A stretch of DNA of 64,000 nucleotides, taken from assembly GCF_031846245.1 (NCBI RefSeq), contig NZ_JAVRIC010000022.1, forward strand, positions 1-64,000. The letters are read 5' to 3'. This document shows positions 55,215 to 62,208 of this stretch, in pieces (the first letter of the stretch is position 1; the number at the start of each line of letters is the position of its first letter). Below the pieces are notes generated by a model that saw only the letters and a program-made list of their open reading frames with translations, was not told the DNA's origin and made no database searches. This stretch comes from Banduia mediterranea (lineage in GTDB: Bacteria > Pseudomonadota > Gammaproteobacteria > Nevskiales > Nevskiaceae). The translations under genes were made by a program, and so were the position numbers.

Positions 55215-56543
55215 TCAGGCGGCGACCCTCATCAGCGCTTCCACCTCATCAACGGCTTTCGGCACGCCGGCCGTCAGCACCTCGGGATCAGCGGCGGTGA
55301 CGGCCACATCGTCCTCGATGCGAATGCCGATGCCCCAGAAACGCTCGTCGATGCCCTCGCTGCCGGGCTGAATGTAGAGACCAGGCTCGACCGTCATCAC
55401 CATGCCCGGCTCGAAATCGCGATAGGCACCGTCGATCTTGTAGCGGCCCACGTCATGCACGTCGAGGCCCAGCCAGTGACCGGTGCCGTGCATGTAGAAG
55501 CGGCGCTGCGCGCCTTCGGCGATCAGCGTGTCGACGTCGCCCTGCAGCAGGCCCAGGGCCACCAGGCCTTCGGTAAGCTTGCGCGTCGCCACCTCGTGCG
55601 GCGCACCGACCGACTGCCCGGCACGCAAGGTATCGATCGCGGCCAGCTGTGCGGCCAGGATCACTTCGTAGACTTCGCGCTGCGGACCACTGTAGCGACC
55701 GCCGACCGGGAAGGTCCGCGTGATGTCCGCGGTGTAGCCGCGATACTCGCCGCCGGCATCGATCAGCAGCAGCTCACCGTCCATGAGCGTGGCGTTGTTC
55801 TCCACGTAATGAAGAATGCAGGCATTGTCGCCGCCGCCGACGATGGACCCGTAACCTGGCTGCATGTCGTTGCGTTCGAATTCATGATGAATTTCGGCGG
55901 CCACCTGCCATTCATGAATTCCGGGCTTGGCGAAGCGCATCGCGCGAACATGCGCGTCGGCGGACACCCGCCCGGCGAACCGCAGCAACTCCAGTTCGGC
56001 TGGCGTCTTGCGCAAACGCATTTCGTGCAGCGTGGTTTCCATCGCCACGAATTCGAACGGCGCGGCGGCACCGCGGCGCGAGACTTCCCGAATCTGGCGC
56101 ACGCAGGCCGCCACCCGTGCGTCCATCGGCGGGTATTCGCCGAAAGTGTAGTACACGCGGACACGACCGCTCAGCAAGTCCCGCACGGCGTCGTCGAACT
56201 GCTCGACCGTGAATGCCTGGTCGGCGCCATAGACCGAACAGGCCCCTTCCGGCCCGGCACGCCGGCCGTCCCAGATTTCGCGGGTCTCGTCGCGCGGACG
56301 CACGAACAGGATGTATTCGCCCTCTGGGCGGCCAGGCGCCAGCACCGCGATCGAATCCGGCTCTGAAAATCCCGTCAGATAATGGAAATCGCTGTCCTGC
56401 CGGAAACGGAAATGGGTGTCTCGGGAACGCACCACTTCATGCGCGCCGGGGATGATGGCCACGCCATCGGGGCCCATCGCCTGCATCAGGCGCTGGCGTC
56501 GCTTGGCGTGTTCGTCGAGTTCGAGTCGGGTAGGTCCGGTCAT
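55215..56543 (-). CDS. pepP: Xaa-Pro aminopeptidase PepP
   Basis: The 442-residue M24B peptidase has a substrate-binding N-terminal domain (MTGPTRLELDEHAKRRQRLM, FRFRQDSDFHYLTGFSEPDS) and a pita-bread catalytic domain. The metal ligands lie in LLIDAGGEYRGYTADITRTF (two Asp), HGTGHWLGLDVHD (His), TVEPGLYI (Glu) and RIEDDVAV (Glu). It removes N-terminal residues that precede proline. It sits between ygfB and ubiH, with 26 bases to the ygfB stop. Confidence 0.96.
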   Translation of the reverse strand: MTGPTRLELDEHAKRRQRLMQAMGPDGVAIIPGAHEVVRSRDTHFRFRQDSDFHYLTGFSEPDSIAVLAPGRPEGEYILFVRPRDETREIWDGRRAGPEGACSVYGADQAFTVEQFDDAVRDLLSGRVRVYYTFGEYPPMDARVAACVRQIREVSRRGAAAPFEFVAMETTLHEMRLRKTPAELELLRFAGRVSADAHVRAMRFAKPGIHEWQVAAEIHHEFERNDMQPGYGSIVGGGDNACILHYVENNATLMDGELLLIDAGGEYRGYTADITRTFPVGGRYSGPQREVYEVILAAQLAAIDTLRAGQSVGAPHEVATRKLTEGLVALGLLQGDVDTLIAEGAQRRFYMHGTGHWLGLDVHDVGRYKIDGAYRDFEPGMVMTVEPGLYIQPGSEGIDERFWGIGIRIEDDVAVTAADPEVLTAGVPKAVDEVEALMRVAA

Positions 56544-56569
56544 GGCGTCCTCACGGGTTCGGAGTGGGC

Positions 56570-57133
56570 TCAGTGCACAGTTGGCGAAGGCGCCTGTGGC
56601 GCGGCATCGCTTTCGCGCGGATGCAGTTCCATGAACACCAGTTGCACGCCGACACGGATGTACTCGACCAATTCCGCGTACGCCACTTCTTCGAGTTCTT
56701 CATCGTCCTCGTCGGACACGCCGGCGCGCGTGAACTGCGTGAAGTCTTCGATGATCTCGCGGGCCTCCTCGGAACAGACCTTGAGATCGAGGTTGGCACG
56801 CGTCGTCAGCCCGTACAGAAAGCCCTCGCACCAGTCGCACAGTGCGCGCACCCGCGACGACAGGGTTTCCTCGTCATCCGGCAACAGGGGCGCGAACACC
56901 ATCTCGGAATCGCCGAGTGCGGACAATTGCTGTTCGACCAGCTGCATCAGGGCGCTTGCCGACTGCGGACTGTCCTCGGTAGCGTGGCCGAGCAGATTCA
57001 GCGGGTCCACGCTGTCCGGCTCGCTGACGCACAGCGCACCGGCCACGGCGCCGTGGAATTCGGCGGCGCCGTGAGTGAAGCCGAGTCGGGCCAGCGCGTC
57101 GGAGAGTTCGTCGTATTGAACGGTTTGGGTCAT
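56570..57133 (-). CDS. ygfB: UPF0149 (YgfB/YecA) family protein
   Basis: The 187-residue acidic, helical protein matches YgfB: YDELSDALARLGFTHGAAEFHG, AGALCVSEPDS, LLPDDEETLSSRVRALCDWCEGFLYGL, and EEAREIIEDFTQFTRAG with a closing EEVAYAELVEYIRVGVQLVF. In Pseudomonas YgfB affects beta-lactamase and peptidoglycan-recycling signalling; its molecular role here is unknown. It is the first gene of ygfB-pepP-ubiH-ubiI and is divergent from argE by 20 bases. Confidence 0.92.
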   Translation of the reverse strand: MTQTVQYDELSDALARLGFTHGAAEFHGAVAGALCVSEPDSVDPLNLLGHATEDSPQSASALMQLVEQQLSALGDSEMVFAPLLPDDEETLSSRVRALCDWCEGFLYGLTTRANLDLKVCSEEAREIIEDFTQFTRAGVSDEDDEELEEVAYAELVEYIRVGVQLVFMELHPRESDAAPQAPSPTVH

Positions 57134-57153
57134 GGGATGCAGCGCGGAACGGG

Positions 57154-58323
57154 ATGGCTGATTATACGCCTATGACCCGAACGCCCCAGCTTGCCCAGCT
57201 TGTTTCCGAATTGCTCGCCCGGCCTTCGGTGTCCAGCGAAAACGCACCATTCGACATGCCCAACGAGGCGGTCATCGACCTGCTGGCCAGCTGGCTGTCC
57301 GATCTGGGCTTCGACTGCGAGCGCATGCCTGTGCCGGACCGGCCCGGCAAGTTCAACCTGATCGCGGTGCGCGGCAGCGGCCCCGGAGGCCTGGTGCTGG
57401 CCGGCCACTCCGATACCGTGCCTTTCGACGAACACGGCTGGGATTCCGACCCGTTCAAACTCACCGAGCGCGACGGCCGCTGGTACGGGCTCGGCGTCTG
57501 CGACATGAAGGGCTTTCTGGCCCTGGCGGTGGAAACCGCCGCCGAATTCGCGCAGCGCGAACTGCGCCAGCCGCTGATCATCCTGGCGACGGCCGACGAG
57601 GAATCGACCATGGACGGCGCCAAGGCCCTGGCCGCGGCCGGCCGCCCCAAGGCGCGCTACGCCATGATCGGCGAACCGACGGGGCTCAAGCCGGTGCGCA
57701 TGCACAAGGGCATCCTCATGGACAGCATTCACATCCATGGCAAAACCGGCCATTCCAGCCGACCGGACCTGGGCGCCAATGCCATCGACGGCCTGCACGG
57801 CGTACTGCGTGCGCTCAGCGCCTACCGCGAAGCGCTCAAGTCCCGCCTGGGCAGCGCCCGCGGCTTCGCGCTCGACCACCCCACGCTGAACCTGGGTTCG
57901 GTGCAGGGCGGCGACTCCGCCAACCGCATCCCCGGCCACGTGGAACTGCAGATCGACATGCGCTTTCCGCCCGGCTTCGAGATCAAGGCGCTGCGCGCCG
58001 AAGCGCGCGCCGCAGCCAGCGCCGGACTGCACACACCCGGCTGCCGCCTCGAATTCTCGAACCTCATGGACGGCGTACCGGCGTTCCAGACCCCGGAAAC
58101 TTCGGAAATCGTGCGTGTCTGCGAAGAGCTCACCGGCCATCCGGCCGGCGTGGTTGACTTCGCCACCGAAGGCGGCTTCTTCAACCAACTCGGACTCGAC
58201 ACCGTGATTCTCGGACCCGGCGACATCGAGGTTGCCCACCAGCAGAACGAATACCTGCCGCTGGACCGCATCGAGCCGATGCGGCGCACGCTGCGCCGAC
58301 TGGTCGAGCGCTTCTGCCTATAA
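57154..58323 (+). CDS. argE: Acetylornithine deacetylase ArgE
   Basis: The 389-residue M20 enzyme has VLAGHSDTVPFDEHGW and GLGVCDMKGFLALAVE with the first zinc ligands, ATADEESTMDGAKAL with the catalytic and bridging glutamates, and EGGFFNQLGLDTVILGPG near the end. It removes the acetyl group from N-acetylornithine. The window also encodes ArgJ, which recycles that acetyl group, so ArgE may be redundant or act on another acetylated substrate. The ATG at 57154 follows GGAACGGG; an ATG at 57172 is also possible. Confidence 0.9.
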   Translation: MADYTPMTRTPQLAQLVSELLARPSVSSENAPFDMPNEAVIDLLASWLSDLGFDCERMPVPDRPGKFNLIAVRGSGPGGLVLAGHSDTVPFDEHGWDSDPFKLTERDGRWYGLGVCDMKGFLALAVETAAEFAQRELRQPLIILATADEESTMDGAKALAAAGRPKARYAMIGEPTGLKPVRMHKGILMDSIHIHGKTGHSSRPDLGANAIDGLHGVLRALSAYREALKSRLGSARGFALDHPTLNLGSVQGGDSANRIPGHVELQIDMRFPPGFEIKALRAEARAAASAGLHTPGCRLEFSNLMDGVPAFQTPETSEIVRVCEELTGHPAGVVDFATEGGFFNQLGLDTVILGPGDIEVAHQQNEYLPLDRIEPMRRTLRRLVERFCL

Positions 58324-58540
58324 GGCAGACGTTCTGGACGTTCGCGCCCATATGACGGACAGCCGCACCTGTACATCGCGATGCGATGATGGCGGGTGCC
58401 ATGGCGCAGGCTCATAAAGCGAGCAAGCCCGGCGACGGCGTAGTCCCTCAGGAACTGGCGGCGAGGTGCGGGACGCAAGCATTGCAATGCCGTCGGAAGC
58501 AGCCGACACTTGCAGCCCTCACAAGCAACAGGGTGTCCCG

Positions 58541-58909
58541 ATGGACCGCATGATCCTCGACGAATCCCGCATCCATCCGGCGGCCCGCGAACAGATTGCC
58601 TCGAACCACCGCGAGATCGTGGACGAAGTCGCCACTGCGGTGGATCGGCACGACATCGTCATCGTCGGTATGGCACAGAACCCGTTCCCCAAGAAGGCGC
58701 GCAAGCTGCTGGACGGCGCCGGGCTGACCTACGAATATCTGGAATACGGCAGCTATTGGAAAATGTGGCGGCCCCGAAACGCGCTGAAGATGTGGACCGG
58801 CTGGCCCACATTTCCGCAAATCTTCGTCAAGCAGCAGTTCATCGGCGGCGCCGCCGAACTCAAGCAGCTGCTGGACTCGGGCGAACTCGCCAGCCTGCTG
58901 GCTGCCTGA
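58541..58909 (+). CDS. Glutaredoxin-fold protein without cysteines
   Basis: The 122-residue protein follows a glutaredoxin fold: strand DIVIVGMAQ (38-46), an active-site-like loop NPFPKKARKLLDGAG (47-61), strand LTYEYLEYG, the TGWPTFPQIFV cis-proline region (86-96) and FIGGAAELKQLL. In active glutaredoxins the loop would be CPxC or CGFS; here the cysteines are replaced by Asn47 and Pro50, and the whole protein has no cysteine. It cannot act as a thiol oxidoreductase, so it may bind partners or glutathione only. The ATG at 58541 is preferred; an in-frame start at 58466 adds 25 residues without similarity. It may be co-transcribed with argE. Confidence 0.75.
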   Translation: MDRMILDESRIHPAAREQIASNHREIVDEVATAVDRHDIVIVGMAQNPFPKKARKLLDGAGLTYEYLEYGSYWKMWRPRNALKMWTGWPTFPQIFVKQQFIGGAAELKQLLDSGELASLLAA

Positions 58910-59306
58910 ACGAGCTTGGAAGCATGTCGCTTGCTTGAGGCAGCAAGCCATCGTCGGCCAGACGTTACCGCACAACCAGCCCAAGTTCGGACAGGAACAT
59001 CGTCGCTTGAGCGCGCGGGATCGTGGCGCCCTTCAACTGCAGTGCACCTTTAAGCTTGAAGCTGGACAAATCGACTCAAGGCCTGAACCCTATTTTTCAG
59101 GCATCACCGAAATGGTCCGCCCTCCCGGAGCTCCCGCAGATAGGGTATCTCGAGTTACCCAACCGTCTGTTCGCCCTCAAGAACGCTCGATACCCTGAGG
59201 TCTTCTCGAACCGAGGTGGCGCAAAGGGCTCCTCGGCATTCATTACATGGAAGTCGCCGCTCGTGCGCCTGAACCAGGGGCCCTGCGGAAGGAATCGGGG
59301 GATTCT
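58910..59306. other. Intergenic region before the lipoprotein gene
   Basis: This 397-base stretch has no gene I can support. A hairpin GCCTGAA/TTCAGGC (59081-59102) encloses an eight-base loop and could be a processing or termination structure, though no U-run follows on the plus strand. Short open frames on the plus strand have no recognisable product. Confidence 0.4.
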
Positions 59307-59990
59307 ATGCGTCGTTTGTGCCTTTCAGTGGCAATGTGTTTGTTCGTCTGCGCTTGCGCGTCTCCGGAGCGACTCGTTTATTCGAGTGGATTCAGCTTCG
59401 CCGACTATGACCATGTGGTGATCACGCGCCCGACCAGCGGGACGCAATCCGCACTCTATGGAATGGATGTGAAGCTCGCCAATCTGCTGGGGCAATACGA
59501 TATTGCACAGGTGGGCGAACGCGAGCTGGCCTCCATGGATGCCCAGGACGCGAAACGATCCATGATCGCCCGGCTTTCGTTCAATTCCGAAGGCAAGTAC
59601 ATCATTCTTTCTGTGATCTTCGAAGACGCGCATACCGGACGGACCGGCGCGAGCCTGACCAGCACCGAGAAGGGGGAGCTTTTCGAAGCCGGAGACCGTG
59701 ATGACATCTTCAAGGCCATGAGCAAGACCCTGATCCAGGCCCTGGAACGAGACAATGGTCTGCTCACCGGCGAGCAGACGAAGAAGCCGATGGCAGCGGA
59801 GCCGCAAGAGGCGCTGACCATGGACGATGAGACGATCAACGACGAACCTGTCGTTGAAACCGTACCCTCCAGTGCACCGGTCTGGGAGGTGGTGGACGAA
59901 CCGGCTGAGGAATCCATGGACATGGCGCCCGAACCGATAGTGACCGAGGACCTGATGAACGCGGCCTCGTTCGCGGCCGAAGACGAGTAG
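59307..59990 (+). CDS. Lipoprotein of unknown function with an acidic tail
   Basis: I do not recognise this 227-residue protein. It begins MRRLCLSVAMCLFVCACASP, a lipoprotein signal with likely lipidation at Cys17. The middle (about 20-150) looks like a compact alpha/beta domain (FADYDHVVITRP, YDIAQVGERELASMD, YIILSVIFEDAHTGRTG). The last 75 residues are very acidic and rich in Glu, Asp, Pro and Ala, probably disordered. The ATG at 59307 has GGGGGA five bases upstream; a longer frame from 59247 would put the signal inside the protein. Its stop is four bases from the convergent MFS gene. Confidence 0.65.
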   Translation: MRRLCLSVAMCLFVCACASPERLVYSSGFSFADYDHVVITRPTSGTQSALYGMDVKLANLLGQYDIAQVGERELASMDAQDAKRSMIARLSFNSEGKYIILSVIFEDAHTGRTGASLTSTEKGELFEAGDRDDIFKAMSKTLIQALERDNGLLTGEQTKKPMAAEPQEALTMDDETINDEPVVETVPSSAPVWEVVDEPAEESMDMAPEPIVTEDLMNAASFAAEDE

Positions 59991-59993
59991 GCG

Positions 59994-61187
59994 TCAGCGT
60001 TTGGTGACCGCCGAACGCGGCCAGCCACCGAGCACCGCGCCGGCAATCAGGACTGCGCTTGCCAGTGCGAACACCATGGCGCTGCCGTGCGGCCGCACCA
60101 GCAGCCAGGGCAGACTCAAGGCGCCTGCCGCTTGCGCGCCAGCGAACGACAGGGTCGCCGTGGCCCAGGCGCGTGTCATCGCGGCGCGTGGCAATAGCTC
60201 GCCGAGACGGCCGGAGGCCAGGGTGACCAGACCGATACCGAGCGCACCAGTCAGCACCGAAGACACGATCAGGGCCGGCGCGGCGACGGACAGCAGCGGC
60301 ATCGCCACGCTTGCCGCCATTGCCAGCAAGGCCATCCAGAAGGCGCGACGAAAGCCGATGCGGTCCGCCATCAGCCCCAGCACTGCGGGGCCGATGGCAG
60401 CGCCGCCGCCGAGCAGTATCAGTTGACTGGCGCCGCCGCCGACGCCGCGCCCGAGTTCACGCGCCACGAAATCGCTCCATAGCAGAGCGTGCGGCACGAA
60501 GCCGAAGCCACAGCAACCGTAGGCCAGCACGACGCGAACTGCGGTCGCGTCCATGTGGTGATTTTCCGTCTGCGTGGACGTGATCGAGGGCCGCCGAAGA
60601 TTCGGCAGACCGAACCCGGCCAGTACGGCGGCCAGACCCGCGATCAGCGCGAATCCAAGCCAGATTGCGTCGGTGCCCAGCGGCAGCAACAGTGGGGTGA
60701 GTGCGCCGGACAAGAGGGCGCCGACACCGATTCCGGCAAACACCAGCCCGGAGCAGCGACCACGCCATTGTGGCGGCACGCTTTCCAACACGGCCGGCCC
60801 GACCAGTACCATGAGCCCGGCGCCGACCGCGCCGGATAACCAACGCCATAGCGCGAGTTGCGCGAAGGAATGGGTCCAGAGGAAGGCCAGGAAGCTCGCG
60901 GTCGCACCCAGCAGCATCAGCACGCTGCCCAAACGAACCGGCACCGTCGCGCCACGGCGGCGCATGATCAGGGTGCCGCCGAGATAGCCCAGAAAATTGG
61001 CGCCGCCGAGCAGCGCGGCATGGTGCGGCGTGAAGCCGCTGCGCTCGACCAGCAGCGGAATCATCGGCATGAAGCCGAAGCGCGCCAGACCGATGCCGAC
61101 CAGCATGCAGGCCAGTCCGGCCGCCGTGATGCGGACGGTCTGGGCGAATGAGGGCGCAAGCGGTGGCGTGCTTGGAACGTTGCGCAA
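59994..61187 (-). CDS. YbfB/YjiJ-family MFS transporter
   Basis: The 397-residue protein has 12 predicted transmembrane segments and the YbfB/YjiJ start: GLACMLVGIGLARFGFMPMIPLLVE, then LLGGANFLGYLGG and LALWRWLSGAVGAGLMVLVGP. A short hydrophilic loop separates the two halves near residue 200 (RRPSITSTQTENHH). Substrates of this family are not well defined; it is probably an exporter. It stands alone, 88 bases after the stop of the response-regulator gene. Confidence 0.88.
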   Translation of the reverse strand: MRNVPSTPPLAPSFAQTVRITAAGLACMLVGIGLARFGFMPMIPLLVERSGFTPHHAALLGGANFLGYLGGTLIMRRRGATVPVRLGSVLMLLGATASFLAFLWTHSFAQLALWRWLSGAVGAGLMVLVGPAVLESVPPQWRGRCSGLVFAGIGVGALLSGALTPLLLPLGTDAIWLGFALIAGLAAVLAGFGLPNLRRPSITSTQTENHHMDATAVRVVLAYGCCGFGFVPHALLWSDFVARELGRGVGGGASQLILLGGGAAIGPAVLGLMADRIGFRRAFWMALLAMAASVAMPLLSVAAPALIVSSVLTGALGIGLVTLASGRLGELLPRAAMTRAWATATLSFAGAQAAGALSLPWLLVRPHGSAMVFALASAVLIAGAVLGGWPRSAVTKR

Positions 61188-61275
61188 AACGAGTCAGGTC
61201 CGTGCGGGGCGTGCCAGCCTAACGGCTTGGACACGGTCGTGCCCGACCTCGCACGCCACAGCCGGATTCATGTGG

Positions 61276-62208
61276 CTACTTCCAGGCCGACAGCACGCTG
61301 GTGGCGCGCGCCGCCGCAGCCGCGCGCTTTTCCACACCCAGTTTGATGAAGACCTGTTCCAGATGCTTGTTGACGGTGCGCGGACTGATGCCGAGGATCT
61401 CGCTGATTTCACGATTGGCCTTGCCGCGGCTGACCCACAGCAGCACCTCGGCCTCGCGCTGAGTCAGCGGCAGCGCGTCCTTCAGCTGCCGGGCTTCGGC
61501 CTGCTCCTGGGCTTCGCCGTCACTGAGCAGTTCGACGACGCGGAACAGAAACTCGCCGGGTTCGGTGGAGCTGACGAAGGTGAATTGCAGGCGCCGATCC
61601 GCGCGCAGCAGATCGCCGCTGTGGCCTCCGGCACGCAGGTCGCGCAACCAGGCGGCAACATCGGCCGGCAATCGTGCGCCGGTATCGGCCTCGTGCGGAA
61701 ACAGCTGTTCCAGCAGTTGCTCCGCGCGCGGCGTGCACCACAACAACTGCCCGTCGACGTCCGTCGACACCAGGAAGCGACCCGTCGCGTCCAGGGCGCG
61801 GCTGGAGGCCTGCACGGCGCGGGCATTGGCCAGATGCACTCGTATGCGCGCCAGCAGTTCATCAACCACGATCGGCTTGGTCACGTAGTCGACGCCGCCG
61901 GCATCGAGACCTTCGATCACATGCTCGGAATCGCTGAGCCCGGTCATGAAGATCACCGGTAGATGTGCCAGCGACTTGTCCCGCTTGATCCGGCGGCAAG
62001 CCTCGAATCCGCCCATGCCGGGCATCACCGCATCCATCAGGATCAGGTCGGGCGTGATCTGCCCGAGCAGTTTCAGCGCGCTCTCACCGTCGGTGGCCAC
62101 CAGCACCGTGGCGCCCAGCGCGTCGAGCGTATCGGTCAGAAAGCTCAGGGTCTCCGGCGTGTCGTCGACCACCAGCACGATGTCGCGCCGACGCGTTTCA
62201 GCTGGCAT
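61276..62208 (-). CDS. Response regulator with LuxR-type DNA-binding domain
   Basis: The 310-residue protein has an N-terminal receiver domain (about 8-125) with acidic pocket VVDD (13-16), the phosphorylated Asp59 in LILMDAVMPGMGG, and a Lys in YVTKPI. A middle PAS-like part follows (about 140-235), then a LuxR-type helix-turn-helix (about 245-305) with LPLTQREAEVLLWVSRGKAN and ISPRTVNKHLEQVFIKLGV. It overlaps the hybrid kinase stop by 11 bases, which makes a cognate two-component pair very likely. Target genes are unknown; the MFS gene downstream is one possibility. Confidence 0.92.
   Translation of the reverse strand: MPAETRRRDIVLVVDDTPETLSFLTDTLDALGATVLVATDGESALKLLGQITPDLILMDAVMPGMGGFEACRRIKRDKSLAHLPVIFMTGLSDSEHVIEGLDAGGVDYVTKPIVVDELLARIRVHLANARAVQASSRALDATGRFLVSTDVDGQLLWCTPRAEQLLEQLFPHEADTGARLPADVAAWLRDLRAGGHSGDLLRADRRLQFTFVSSTEPGEFLFRVVELLSDGEAQEQAEARQLKDALPLTQREAEVLLWVSRGKANREISEILGISPRTVNKHLEQVFIKLGVEKRAAAAARATSVLSAWK

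Noticed and set aside
58324-58540. Possible small RNA between argE and the glutaredoxin-like gene
   Set aside because: No conserved RNA fold, tRNA shape or terminator was visible, only weak short pairings.
59023-59421. Plus-strand frame of 132 codons upstream of the lipoprotein
   Set aside because: It overlaps the lipoprotein start in another frame, lacks a ribosome site, and its translation has no domain character.
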